Of a stretch of 64,000 bases of DNA, positions 52,692 through 61,786 are shown one piece after another. Source of the DNA: Palsa-504 sp963787645 (GTDB lineage Bacteria > Actinomycetota > Actinomycetes > Streptosporangiales > Streptosporangiaceae); the NCBI GenBank assembly GCA_963787645.1, contig CAWBDS010000003.1, positions 868,001 to 932,000 of the forward strand. Direction: 5' to 3'. Both the position numbers and the translations under genes were made by a program. The notes under the pieces were generated by a model. It worked only from the letters and a program-made list of their open reading frames with translations. It did not search any database and was not told the DNA's origin. Position 1 is the stretch's first letter. Each line of letters begins with the position of its first letter.

Positions 52692-53085
52692 CGGGCTCTC
52701 CTCATCCGATTCGGATCCACAGTCGTCCCAACCCTAGTACGGCGCCATCCCCACCAGGCCGGACGCCCGCCCCTCAACAAGGCTCGTTGCCGCCCCATCC
52801 GGGGTCCGGAGTGCACCGATGGACTGTTGGTGTCGCTATGGCGACAGCGATGCGCCATGGGTGCGTTTCCTCGGGGGTGAGTGGCTCCCTTCTGGAGTCA
52901 GCGTCGGGTAGGCCCGGGGCGGTCGCACATCACCTGCCTCACCGCCCCCCTATGACCCGCCTGGCCCGCTCCTGGTAAGCCACCCAGCGACGTCGTTGCC
53001 ACAACGACGCGCACCCGACGACATGGCTGCCACAACGACGCTGAGGTCAGACCACCGGCTGGCTCCCTCCGAGAGAAACAGACCC
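52692..53085. other. Intergenic region with dispersed repeat copy 2
   Basis: No credible gene. It should contain the OsmC promoter (leftward) and, at its right end, the hydrolase leader. The repeat at 52988-53040 is described separately. Other frames are Arg/Pro/Trp-rich. Confidence 0.5.
52988..53040 (-). repeat. 53-bp dispersed palindromic repeat, copy 2 (inverted)
   Basis: Reverse complement of 8430-8482 with two mismatches. Like copy 1 it contains the 19-base hairpin and sits in a non-coding gap. The nearest start codon is 46 bp downstream, so it might influence the hydrolase gene. Confidence 0.85.
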
Positions 53086-53997
53086 ATGCGCCATCGGCGT
53101 GGCTGGCGGGGCGGCGGCAGGGGTCGCGGTGGCGATACTGGAGGTGTGGCGGGGACTGACGGGGTTCGGGCCGAGGACGGCTGCTTGTTGTGGTGCGCGC
53201 GGGAGGGGCGGGGGGAACCGCTGATCGTGTGCCACGGCGGGCCGGGATTGTGGGACATGTTCGGGTCGCTGGACGGCCTGCTGGGCGGGGACGTGCAGGT
53301 GGTCCGCTGGGATCAGCGAGGATGCGGACGCTCGCAGCGGCGCGGGCCGTATTCGGTGGCACGGTCGGTGGCGGACCTGGAGGCGGTGCGGGCCGCCCTG
53401 GAGCGGGAGCGGGTTGCGGTGCTGGGGCACTCGTGGGGAGCGACGCTGGCGCTGCGGTACGCCTTGGACCATCCGGACCGGGTCAGCGCGCTGATCTACG
53501 TGTCCGGGACCGGGCTGGGCTGGGCCTGGTGCGAGCCGTTCCAGCGGGCCATCGCCACGCGGGTGGCGGCGGACCAGCCGCGGCTGAGCGAGCTGCGAGC
53601 CCGGGGCCCGGACCGCACCGCGGCCGAGGACCGGGAGCTAGCCATCGTGCAGTGGTCGGCTGAGTTCACCGGGCCGGACGCGAGGCGGCATGCGACAGAG
53701 ATGGCCACGCCCTGGTTCGGGGTCAACTGGGACTGCTATCGGGAGATCTGGGGCGAGTTGCAGAAGACCTGGCGCGAGTCCGATCTGGTGGCCCAGTGCC
53801 GCGCGCTGGACGTCCCGGTGCTGATCGTCGACGGGGCGGCAGACCTGCGGCCGCGGTGGGCGGTCGACTCGCTGGAGCGGGCGCTGCCCCGGGTGACGCG
53901 GGTCGTCTGGGCAGGCACGGGGCACATACCCTGGCTCGAGAGGCCAGGCGAATTCGGATCCACGGTGGCGCAATGGCTGGGCGGGGGACGCGGTTAG
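53086..53997 (+). CDS. Alpha/beta hydrolase (prolyl aminopeptidase-like)
   Basis: About 303 residues from ATG 53086; GTG 53146 would remove a Gly/Arg-rich leader of 20 residues and may be the true start. Family motifs: HGGPGLWDM (oxyanion), WDQRGCGRSQRRG, nucleophile elbow LGHSWGATLALRYALDHP, Asp in LIVDGAADLRP and His in GTGHIPWLE. The HGGPG and GxSWG pair is that of proline iminopeptidase-like S33 hydrolases. Substrate uncertain. The stop lies within a 29-bp tandem repeat. Confidence 0.85.
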   Translation: MRHRRGWRGGGRGRGGDTGGVAGTDGVRAEDGCLLWCAREGRGEPLIVCHGGPGLWDMFGSLDGLLGGDVQVVRWDQRGCGRSQRRGPYSVARSVADLEAVRAALERERVAVLGHSWGATLALRYALDHPDRVSALIYVSGTGLGWAWCEPFQRAIATRVAADQPRLSELRARGPDRTAAEDRELAIVQWSAEFTGPDARRHATEMATPWFGVNWDCYREIWGELQKTWRESDLVAQCRALDVPVLIVDGAADLRPRWAVDSLERALPRVTRVVWAGTGHIPWLERPGEFGSTVAQWLGGGRG

Positions 53998-54047
53998 CGG
54001 TTGCCCGGCGGGGGCGGCGCGGTTAGCGGTTGCCCGGCGGGGGGCGG
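53989..54047 (+). repeat. 29-bp tandem repeat at the hydrolase stop codon
   Basis: CGCGGTTAGCGGTTGCCCGG plus a G-rich tail is present at 53989-54017 and again at 54018-54047, differing by one G in a homopolymer. The first unit holds the TAG stop (53995-53997). It resembles the stop-codon repeat at 52182 in placement, but not in sequence. Confidence 0.88.
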
Positions 54048-54065
54048 CGCTCTTAGAGTCGAAAC

Positions 54066-54269
54066 ATGGAGGCGCCTGTCCCGTGGCTGGCCCGCGGATG
54101 GCTGCCGTATCTGCTGGCCGGGCTCGGCTGGGTAACGCTGGGCGCGGCGGTGCTCGGCATGCCGCGCGGGCTCGGGCTGGTCTTCGTCGGGCTGGCTTGC
54201 CTCGGCTTGGGCGGCTACGGCGCCCTGTGGCGACGATCGCACGGATACCGGCTCTTCCGGTGGCGGTAA
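54066..54269 (+). CDS. Small two-span membrane protein
   Basis: 67 residues from ATG 54066. Two hydrophobic helices (about 12-30 and 37-55) are followed by a basic tail (RRSHGYRLFRWR), so a helical hairpin with both ends inside is likely. The ribosome-binding site is weak. It has no recognisable family and no close operon partner. Confidence 0.5.
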   Translation: MEAPVPWLARGWLPYLLAGLGWVTLGAAVLGMPRGLGLVFVGLACLGLGGYGALWRRSHGYRLFRWR

Positions 54270-54419
54270 GGAAGCTGAACCCCCGGCGTAGCCACGATAG
54301 TGACGCGCGTGGAGGCGGCCGCGGCCCGGCCTGGCCAGCAATCCGTCTATGGCGCATGCGGCGGCGCCTGTCGCTGTCGAACCGCGGCGCGGGAACAGAT
54401 CGCCGCCGCGATTAGTTGC

Positions 54420-54433
54420 TTGCTATATAGCAA
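54420..54433. promoter_or_regulatory. Operator palindrome in the MFS gene promoter
   Basis: TTGCTATATAGCAA is a perfect 14-bp palindrome in an AT-rich island about 100 bp before the MFS start, with TAATTA nearby. The TTGC/GCAA form is typical of MarR/PadR-type repressor sites controlling drug exporters. No such regulator gene is adjacent. Confidence 0.55.
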
Positions 54434-54529
54434 TTAATTATCCTGGGTACGGACCGGGCCGGACGGATGGCGTCGCTACGGCTGCCGCGCTCGTGCCAGT
54501 ACGGGCTTCTCGCCCCGGAAGGGATCATC

Positions 54530-56335
54530 GTGCCGGTTTCATCGCCGCCGCAAGCCGGGTCGCGCTACAAGTGGATCGCGCTGTCCAACACGACGCTGGG
54601 CATGCTGATGGCCACGGTCAACTCCTCCATCATGCTGATCGCGCTGCCGGATATCTTCCGCGGCATCGGGGTCAACCCGCTGCAGCCGGGCAACACCACG
54701 CTGCTGCTATGGCTGCTGATGGGTTACCTGGTGGTCACCGCGGTGCTGGTGGTCAGCTTCGGGCGGCTGGGCGACATGTTCGGCCGGGTCCGGATGTTCA
54801 ACCTGGGCTTCGCGATCTTCGCCGCGTTCTCGGTGCTGCTCTCGCTGACCTGGCTGCACGGCACGGCCGCGGCCTGGTGGCTGATCGGGATGCGGATCCT
54901 GCAGGCGGTCGGCGGGGCGATGCTCATGGCCAACTCCAGCGCGATCTTGACCGACGCGTTCCCGGCCAACGAGCGCGGGCTGGCGCTGGGGCTGAACCAG
55001 GTGGCCGGGATCGCGGGCTCGTTCATCGGCCTGGTGCTGGGCGGGGTGCTCGGCCCGATCAGCTGGCGGTACGTGTTCCTGGTCTCGGTGCCGTTCGGCG
55101 TGCTCGGCACGGTGTGGTCCTACCTCAAGCTGCGCGAGCTGGGGGTGCGGCGCCCGGCCTCGCTGGACTGGTGGGGCAACGTGACGTTCGGCGCCGGGCT
55201 GATCGCGGTGCTGGTCGGGATCACCTACGGCATCCAGCCCTACGGCGGGCACACCATGGGCTGGACCAGCCCGCTGGTGCTGGCGCTGGTCGGCGGGGGC
55301 ATGGCGGTGCTCGGGGCGTTCTGCGTGATCGAAACCCGGGTGGCCGAGCCGATGTTCCGGCTGTCGCTGTTCCGGATCCGGCCGTTCACCGCCGGGAACC
55401 TGGCCAGCCTGCTGGCCGGCCTGGGCCGGGGCGGGCTGATGTTCGTGCTGATCATCTGGCTGCAGGGCATCTACCTGCCGATCCACGGCTACAGCTTTGA
55501 GCGGACCCCGCTGTGGGCCGGCATCGCCATGCTGCCGCTGACTGTCGGCTTCCTGATCGCCGGCCCGGCCTCGGGCTGGCTGTCCGACAGGTTCGGCGCC
55601 CGGCCCTTCGCCACCGGCGGGATGCTGGTCGCGGCGCTGTCGTTCGGGCTGCTCGAACTGCTCCCGGTGGACTTCGCCTACTGGCAGTTCGCGCTGGTCC
55701 TGCTGCTGAACGGGATCGGGATGGGGCTGTTCGCCTCGCCCAACCGGGCCGGGATCATGAACAGCCTGCCGCCGGACCAGCGGGGGGTCGGCGCGGGCAT
55801 GAGCGCCACCTTCCAGAACTCGGCCATGGTGCTGTCCATCGGCATCTTCTTCACCCTGATCATCTTGGGCCTGGCCTCGTCGCTGCCCGCCACGCTCAAC
55901 CACGGCCTGCTGGTCCAGGGTGTGCCGACGGCCGACGCGGCCCGGCTGGCCGCGCTGCCGCCGGTGTCGATCATGTTCGCCGCGCTGCTCGGCTACAACC
56001 CGATCGGCACCCTGCTGGGACCGGCGCTCAGCAAGCTGCCCGCCAACCACGCCGCCTACCTCACCGGCCACACGTTCTTCCCGTCGCTGATCTCGGCGCC
56101 GTTCGCCCAGGGCCTGGACATCGCGTTCGACTTCGCGATCGCGGCCTGCCTGGGCGCGGCGGTGGCCTCGCTGCTGCGCGGCCGACGGTACGTGCACGAG
56201 GAGCAGGCGGTGGTGGCCGCGGAAATAGGCAGGGCGGAGGTGGAGTCAGGCGACGACCTGGAAGGTCGCGAGGCTGGCGTCGGCCGCGTAGGCGATCCGG
56301 CCCCCGTCGGCCGCCACCTCGCGCAGCGCGGCTAG
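54530..56335 (+). CDS. MFS drug exporter, DHA2 (14-TM) family
   Basis: 601 residues from GTG 54530, chosen because GGAAGGG lies six bases upstream. Fourteen membrane spans with the DHA2 motif A as SFGRLGDMFGRVRMFNLG and motif C region GLNQVAGIAGSFIGLVLGG. These proton antiporters expel drugs or cationic compounds. The C-terminal ~30 residues after RRYVHEEQAV are acidic and overlap the convergent decarboxylase gene by 90 bp. The upstream palindrome suggests control by a drug-sensing repressor. Confidence 0.9.
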   Translation: MPVSSPPQAGSRYKWIALSNTTLGMLMATVNSSIMLIALPDIFRGIGVNPLQPGNTTLLLWLLMGYLVVTAVLVVSFGRLGDMFGRVRMFNLGFAIFAAFSVLLSLTWLHGTAAAWWLIGMRILQAVGGAMLMANSSAILTDAFPANERGLALGLNQVAGIAGSFIGLVLGGVLGPISWRYVFLVSVPFGVLGTVWSYLKLRELGVRRPASLDWWGNVTFGAGLIAVLVGITYGIQPYGGHTMGWTSPLVLALVGGGMAVLGAFCVIETRVAEPMFRLSLFRIRPFTAGNLASLLAGLGRGGLMFVLIIWLQGIYLPIHGYSFERTPLWAGIAMLPLTVGFLIAGPASGWLSDRFGARPFATGGMLVAALSFGLLELLPVDFAYWQFALVLLLNGIGMGLFASPNRAGIMNSLPPDQRGVGAGMSATFQNSAMVLSIGIFFTLIILGLASSLPATLNHGLLVQGVPTADAARLAALPPVSIMFAALLGYNPIGTLLGPALSKLPANHAAYLTGHTFFPSLISAPFAQGLDIAFDFAIAACLGAAVASLLRGRRYVHEEQAVVAAEIGRAEVESGDDLEGREAGVGRVGDPAPVGRHLAQRG

Positions 56336-57685
56336 CGCGTCGGCGGTGATGAGCTCGCCGGGGGCCAGGACCGGAATGCCGGGCGGGTAGGGCGCGACGA
56401 GTTCCGCGCTGACCCGGCCGACGGCCGCTTCGGCCGGGACGGTCTCGTTCGGGGCGAAGAACGCTTCCCGCGGGGACAGCACGGTCTGCGGCGCCACCGT
56501 CCAGGCCGCGGCCGGGGACGGGTGGCGCGGCGTGCCGCGGCGGCGCTCGATCGAGGCGATCAGCACCTCGGTGAAGGTGGCCAGGCGTTCCTCGTCGTCG
56601 GCGATGGACGGGATGGGCACCAGGGTATCCCGGTCACCCATCTCCACCGGCATGCCCGCGGCGATCAGGTCGGCCTCGACCACGCCGCCGTTGGCTCCGG
56701 TGCCGGCCAGCAGCACCACCAGCTTGGCCGGGTCGACGCCGGGACCGTCGAGCACGTCGACGCCCGGCACCTCGCGCAGCCGGCGCCGGGCCGCGGCCAC
56801 ACCCCGCAGCAGCCGGCCGCACAGCCGCTCGCCGTCCCGGGCCAGCAGCGCCCGGGACGCGTCGATGCTGGCCAGGATCGAGCCGGTGGGGCTGGTCGTG
56901 TGGGTGGCCTCGAAGGCCCGGTTCAGCCGGGCCACGTCCAGCAGGTCGGTCCGGGCCAGCAGCAGCGCGCCCTGGGTGTAGGCGGGCAGCGTCTTGTGCG
57001 CGCTGGTCACCAGCCCGTCGGCGCCGGCCGCGATCGCGTGCGGCGGCAGATCGGGGTGGAAGCCCAGGTAGGCGGCCCAGGCCGCGTCGACGATGAGCGG
57101 CACCCCGGCCTCGTGCGCGGCCCGGGCATGACCGGCCAGGTCGCCGGTGGTCCCTACGTAGGACGGATCGCCGAGGATCACGCCGCAGGCCGCCGGGTGG
57201 GCGGCCAGCGCGTCCCGGACGGTCTGCACCGCCACCGCGGCGGGCAGCCCGGAGCGCGCGTCGATCTCCGGCCGGACCCAGACCGGATGCAGCCCGGCCA
57301 GAACCAGCCCGAGCAGCAGCGACCGGTGCACCGTCCGGGTGATGATCACTTCCTGCCCGGGCTGGCCCAGCGCCAGGCAGAAGGCCTGGTTCCCGTGCGT
57401 GGACCCGGCCACCGAGAAGCGGCACCAGTCGGCGCCCCACAGCGCGGCGGCGCGGGCCTGCGCGTCGGCCAGCAGGTGATCGGCATGCTTGATCGCGTCC
57501 AGGCCGCCGTACAGCGGAGCGTCGCCGGCCACCACCGCGCCGGTCAGGTCCTGGCGCTGCTTGTGCCCGGGCGTGCTCATCGGCAGCAGCTTCCCGGCCG
57601 CGCCCTGCTCCATCCAGTTCAGCCAGGCGGCGAGCAGCGGGGCGTCGGCGGCCAGCCCGAGCGGGTCGCGCGGATCAACGGTCAT
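56246..57685 (-). CDS. Orn/Lys/Arg decarboxylase-like PLP enzyme (SpeA-type, fold I)
   Basis: 479 residues from ATG 57685; a GTG at 57691 overlaps the YnfA stop and is possible. Motifs: LLPMSTPGHKQRQD, FSVAGSTHGNQAF, the PLP-lysine region VTSAHKTLPAYTQGALL, and the C-terminal LSPREAFFAPNETV with PYPPGIPVLAPGE. This is the short group of bacterial arginine/lysine/ornithine decarboxylases without the N-terminal wing domain. Product would be a polyamine precursor; which amino acid is used is unclear. Confidence 0.87.
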   Translation of the reverse strand: MTVDPRDPLGLAADAPLLAAWLNWMEQGAAGKLLPMSTPGHKQRQDLTGAVVAGDAPLYGGLDAIKHADHLLADAQARAAALWGADWCRFSVAGSTHGNQAFCLALGQPGQEVIITRTVHRSLLLGLVLAGLHPVWVRPEIDARSGLPAAVAVQTVRDALAAHPAACGVILGDPSYVGTTGDLAGHARAAHEAGVPLIVDAAWAAYLGFHPDLPPHAIAAGADGLVTSAHKTLPAYTQGALLLARTDLLDVARLNRAFEATHTTSPTGSILASIDASRALLARDGERLCGRLLRGVAAARRRLREVPGVDVLDGPGVDPAKLVVLLAGTGANGGVVEADLIAAGMPVEMGDRDTLVPIPSIADDEERLATFTEVLIASIERRRGTPRHPSPAAAWTVAPQTVLSPREAFFAPNETVPAEAAVGRVSAELVAPYPPGIPVLAPGELITADALAALREVAADGGRIAYAADASLATFQVVA

Positions 57686-57687
57686 GG

Positions 57688-58023
57688 TCACGCCTTTCGC
57701 GGGCCGAAGAAGATCACCGCGACGCCCAGGGCTACGATCGCGGCACCTACCCAGTCGTAGGCGTCCGGCCGCCGGCGATCAAATCCCCAGCCCCAGAGCA
57801 GGCTCATGATCACGAACACGCCGCCGTAGGCGGCGTAGACCCGGCCGAAATCGGCTGAGGACTGAAAGGTCGGGATCACCCCGTATCCGACCAGGATGAG
57901 CGCGCCGGCCAGGCCGACCGGCCAGGACGCGCCCTCGCGCAGCCACCGCCAGATCAGGTAGCCGCCGCCGATCTCCGCGAGGCCGGCGGCGGCGAACAAC
58001 CCGATACTGCGTATGACATTCAT
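57688..58023 (-). CDS. YnfA family membrane protein (UPF0060)
   Basis: 111 residues from ATG 58023 with four helices. The family hallmarks are present: AGLAEIGGGYLIW and the later AAYGGVFVIMSLLWGWGFDRRRPDAYDWVGA. Resembles small multidrug-resistance proteins in layout; function unproven. The stop overlaps the decarboxylase upstream start (GTGA), so the two are translationally coupled. Confidence 0.9.
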   Translation of the reverse strand: MNVIRSIGLFAAAGLAEIGGGYLIWRWLREGASWPVGLAGALILVGYGVIPTFQSSADFGRVYAAYGGVFVIMSLLWGWGFDRRRPDAYDWVGAAIVALGVAVIFFGPRKA

Positions 58024-58101
58024 GGCCCGACCCTAGCGCCCAGGCCGGCCGCGATAGCCAGCGCGGGATCGCCATGCGCCTTGGTCAGCCAGGCCGGCCA
58101 G

Positions 58102-58404
58102 TCAGCCCTGGGCGCGCCGGCGACGGCGGATGATCACCGATCCGGCGATCAAGACGCCGACCGCCACCGCCACCGGCCAGCGGCGCTGCAGCACCTGGCT
58201 CTGGGCCATCGTGCTCTGGGTCAGCTTCATCTGGCGGACCCGGTCGGACACGTCGGCGGCGCGATCCCGGGCGCGCGCCCTGATCTCGGCGGCGCGGGCC
58301 CGGGCCCGGGCCTTCATGTCGGCCTTGCCGGCCAAGTCGTCGATCGTCTCCCCGAGATGCTCGCGAGTACGCTCGATTTCCTGCTCAAGCTCCTGGGTGG
58401 TCAT
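58102..58404 (-). CDS. DUF3618 protein
   Basis: 100 residues from ATG 58404. An N-terminal helix with the typical ELEQEIERTREHLGETIDDL pattern of DUF3618 is followed by an Arg/Ala helix, one membrane span (VAVAVGVLIAGSVII) and a basic end RRRRRAQG. Such proteins are often paired with DUF1469 proteins in actinobacterial membrane-stress clusters; here it stands alone. Confidence 0.85.
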   Translation of the reverse strand: MTTQELEQEIERTREHLGETIDDLAGKADMKARARARAAEIRARARDRAADVSDRVRQMKLTQSTMAQSQVLQRRWPVAVAVGVLIAGSVIIRRRRRAQG

Positions 58405-58673
58405 GCGGTATCCCCTCCGTGGTTGGTAACTGTGCATCGGCTCTGGCGATGATCGCGCAGGCTAGCAGGGCGCCCCGGGGCGCGCCGGGCCACCACGCCG
58501 CAGATGGCCTGGCCGGCCTGCGGTTTGGGGGCCGAACCCGCAGGGAAAGGAACCTCATACCGACCGCTAGTGGCCTGGTCTTCAGCGGATTCGCATCCGG
58601 GCGAGACCTGTACCATTACGGCCGAAGGCGTCATAATTGGCACTACGTAGTCCCTACGTGGAGGTCTCACCTC

Positions 58674-59336
58674 TTGGCGAGCATGGCCCACCGCGTCGCA
58701 CAGGGCCTCGTCGGGGGATGCGCGGTTCTCCTCGGGGTCACCGTCACTGGGTGCGGCGCGCCGCAGTACACCTACGTGGCCAATTCCAGCCAGAGCACCT
58801 ACTTCAAGGTCCCCAACGCCTGGCATGAGATCGGCGCGGGCGCGTTGCAGAAGGCGATGAACGACGCGCTCGGCAGCAGCGCGGGCGGCGGCTGGCAGGT
58901 CGCGTACGAGGCCGGCGGTAACCCCACGGCCAGCGACTTCCTGTCTTTCGGCAACAGCCACCCGTTCGTGTTCGCCGAGATCGGCATGCTGAATCCGACC
59001 GCGAGCCAGGAACTGTCCTACGACTCGCTGAAGGATTTCATCTTCCCGGTCACCTCGACCGCCCGCGGGGAAGAGCCCTCGGGCTTCCCGCTGACCGACT
59101 TCAAATCGATCCGTGATGAGCAGCTGACGCCGGGCCAGGGCGTGCACGGGGTCCGGGAGACCTTCGACTACACCTATTCCGGCCAGACCGACACGTTCGA
59201 CGAGATCGCGCTCACGAACGCCGACCAGACAGTCGTCTATTACATGCTGTTGCACTGCACGACCAGCTGCTACAGCGCTGACCAGAACCAGATCAACGAC
59301 GTGATGTCGTCGTTTACCATCAGGAGCTCGTCATGA
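58674..59336 (+). CDS. Lipoprotein of unknown function, coupled to FtsH-like protease
   Basis: About 220 residues from TTG 58674, which lies nine bases after GGAGG; ATG 58683 is an alternative. The signal peptide ends at the lipobox VTVTGC, so the mature protein is lipidated on Cys and held outside the membrane. The mature part has NSSQSTYFKVPNAWHE and a beta-rich, soluble body with two C-terminal cysteines (HCTTSC). ATG of the FtsH-like gene overlaps its stop. It may be a partner or adaptor of that protease; no known family. Confidence 0.75.
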   Translation: MASMAHRVAQGLVGGCAVLLGVTVTGCGAPQYTYVANSSQSTYFKVPNAWHEIGAGALQKAMNDALGSSAGGGWQVAYEAGGNPTASDFLSFGNSHPFVFAEIGMLNPTASQELSYDSLKDFIFPVTSTARGEEPSGFPLTDFKSIRDEQLTPGQGVHGVRETFDYTYSGQTDTFDEIALTNADQTVVYYMLLHCTTSCYSADQNQINDVMSSFTIRSSS

Positions 59337-61786
59337 GGAAGGCCCGCGCCGCCACAGGAATGCCGCCGGGCGGGCGGCCAAGGGACGACGACCGCCTGAC
59401 CCGCAAGCCGCTGGCCATCTGGGACCGGATCAAGTTCCTGGTTCTGCTCGGCGTGGTGTGGATCCTCCTGGTCTGGTCCGTGATGGCCAATGACCCCATC
59501 GTGGGATTCTCGGACGCGGTACGGATCGAGGTGCGGACCGGCTGGTGGGTGTTCATCCTGGCCGGCCTGGAGGTGCTCCGCCAGATCCACTTCCTGATCA
59601 GCGAGCACTCGCGGGGTTACCACCGGTTCTGGAGCTGGATGGTATTCGGCGGCGCCGAACGGCTCACCCACCGCCGGATCTCGGACTGGACCAGGTTCCG
59701 CCTCTCGCGGCTGGTGAAATGGATCGTCCTGATCGCCCTGATCGCGGTGGTCACCGGGAAGATCATCCACACCACGCCGGTCCTCGCGTTGCTGCGCGGC
59801 CCCGAGCTGATCTGGCACGTGCTGCCCTTCGTGATCCAGATCATGTTCACGCTCTTGTTCGTGGTGCTCCAGTTCGCCGCGCTGTTCTGGTTCATGTCCC
59901 GGGGCGGCGTGGACGTGTACTACCCGGACGACATCAAGACCAGGTTCTCCGACGTCTGGGGTCAGGACCACGTGCTCGAACGGGTCAAGGAAAACATCAT
60001 CTTCCTGGAGAACCCCGAGATCGTGGAGGAAAAGGGCGGCTACGTGCCCGGCGGCCTGCTGCTGTGGGGTCCGCCCGGGACCGGCAAGACGCTGATGGCC
60101 GAGGCGGTCGCGGGCGAGACCGGCAAGCCGTACGTGTTCGTCGATCCCGGCGCGTTCATCAACATGTTCATGGGCGTCGGCATCCTCAAGGTGAAGGGGC
60201 TGTTCCGCAAGCTGCGGAAGCTCGCGCTGCGCTACGGCGGGGTGATCGTCTTCTTCGACGAGGCCGACTCGCTGGGCAACCGCGGCATGATGACCCAGGG
60301 CGCTCCCGGCGGCGGGCCTGGCCGCGCCACTCCGGCGCCGTTCACGCCCGCGGGCTGCCACGGGTTCTCCTACCTGTCGTCGGGGACCCAGTGGACGCTG
60401 ACCAAGCACGCGATGGAATCCGAGCTCACCGACGAGCCGGACACCCGGCGCAACAAGCAGATCATGGGCGGGATGATGGGCGGCGGTGGCGGCGGCATGG
60501 GCACGCTGCAGGCGCTGCTCACCGAGCTGTCCGGCCTGAAGAAGCCGCGCGGCCTGGTCAACCGGTACGTGCGCCGGATCTTCGGGATGCGGCCCAAGCC
60601 CCCGCCCAAGTACCGGATGCTGGTCATGATGGCCACCAACATGCCGTCGGCGCTGGACGAGGCGCTGCTGCGGCCGGGCCGCATCGACCGCATCTACAAG
60701 GTCGGCTACCCATCGAAGGCGGGCCGGATCCGCACCTACGAGGGGTACTTCGCCAAGGTCAAGCACGAGCTCACCGCCGAGAACCTCGACAAGCTGGCCA
60801 CCATCACCCCGTACGCCACCGGCGCCACCATCAAGGACCTGGTCAACGAGTCGCTGATCACCGCGATCAGGAACGGCCGGGACGTCATCACCTGGCCGGA
60901 CGTGATCAAGGCCAAGCAGCTCAAGGAGCTCGGGCCGCCCGAGGACGTGGAGTACATCGAGCGGGAGCGGCACGCGGTCGCGGTGCACGAGGCCTGCCAC
61001 GCGCTGGTGGCGTTCCGGATGCGCCAGCACATGGAGATCGACATCGCCACCATCGAGAAGGGCGGCGACTACCTCGGCATGGTGGCCAGCATCCCGCCCG
61101 AGGACCAGTTCACCCGGTGGCGCAGCGAGTACGAGACCGACATCCTGGTCTCCCTGGCCTCACTGGCCGGCGAGCGGATGTTCTTCGACCAGGACAGCTC
61201 GTCGGGGGTGTCCGGCGACCTGGAGTCGGCAACCACGGTGGCGTCGTTCATGGAGGGCTTCTGGGGCATGGGCACCACGGTGTCCTCCTACTCCACGGCC
61301 AAACGGCTCGAGGTCGGGTCGCCCGGTGGCGGGCGCGGCGGCACGCTGAAGAAGGGCCAGGACCCCGAGGCCCAGGTCCGGCACGCGCTCGCGGACCGGA
61401 TCGAGGACACGCTGGGCACGCTGCTCAGCCGGACCGAGGAGATCATCCGGGACAACCGGAACCACGTGCTGGCCCTGGCGCACGCGCTGGAGAAGTACAA
61501 GACGCTCAGCGGCGAGGACGTGGTGGCCGTGCTCGAGCACACCCGCGGCCCGGTGGTGGACGGCACGCCGTACGCGGACGAGTCGTTCCTGGCCGAGTTG
61601 TCCGAGTACCACACGGCCGCGGCGCGCGCGCACCGCAACCACAGCATGGAGCAGCTGAACCTGCCGGTGCCGGTCAACGCCCAGCCGTGGACGGTGGCCC
61701 TGGTCGCCGACCCCGAGACGCACGGGCTGAACGGGTACAACCCGGCCGACAACGGGCATAACCCGGCCGATCCGAGTGAGTCCTGA
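59333..61786 (+). CDS. Divergent FtsH-like AAA+ membrane metalloprotease
   Basis: 817 residues. Four N-terminal membrane spans (about 34-51, 71-88, 127-146 and 162-187) instead of the usual two. AAA core: Walker A GPPGTGKT (246-253), Walker B VIVFFDEAD (304-312), then an insert of about 75 residues rich in Gly/Met (315-391), and second-region ATNMPSALDEALLRPGRIDR (434-453). The M41 zinc motif is HEACH (552-556), with the third-ligand region SGDLESAT. Catalytic residues appear intact. It should extract and degrade membrane proteins; the unusual membrane domain and insert suggest a specialised substrate. Confidence 0.85.
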   Translation: MRKARAATGMPPGGRPRDDDRLTRKPLAIWDRIKFLVLLGVVWILLVWSVMANDPIVGFSDAVRIEVRTGWWVFILAGLEVLRQIHFLISEHSRGYHRFWSWMVFGGAERLTHRRISDWTRFRLSRLVKWIVLIALIAVVTGKIIHTTPVLALLRGPELIWHVLPFVIQIMFTLLFVVLQFAALFWFMSRGGVDVYYPDDIKTRFSDVWGQDHVLERVKENIIFLENPEIVEEKGGYVPGGLLLWGPPGTGKTLMAEAVAGETGKPYVFVDPGAFINMFMGVGILKVKGLFRKLRKLALRYGGVIVFFDEADSLGNRGMMTQGAPGGGPGRATPAPFTPAGCHGFSYLSSGTQWTLTKHAMESELTDEPDTRRNKQIMGGMMGGGGGGMGTLQALLTELSGLKKPRGLVNRYVRRIFGMRPKPPPKYRMLVMMATNMPSALDEALLRPGRIDRIYKVGYPSKAGRIRTYEGYFAKVKHELTAENLDKLATITPYATGATIKDLVNESLITAIRNGRDVITWPDVIKAKQLKELGPPEDVEYIERERHAVAVHEACHALVAFRMRQHMEIDIATIEKGGDYLGMVASIPPEDQFTRWRSEYETDILVSLASLAGERMFFDQDSSSGVSGDLESATTVASFMEGFWGMGTTVSSYSTAKRLEVGSPGGGRGGTLKKGQDPEAQVRHALADRIEDTLGTLLSRTEEIIRDNRNHVLALAHALEKYKTLSGEDVVAVLEHTRGPVVDGTPYADESFLAELSEYHTAAARAHRNHSMEQLNLPVPVNAQPWTVALVADPETHGLNGYNPADNGHNPADPSES

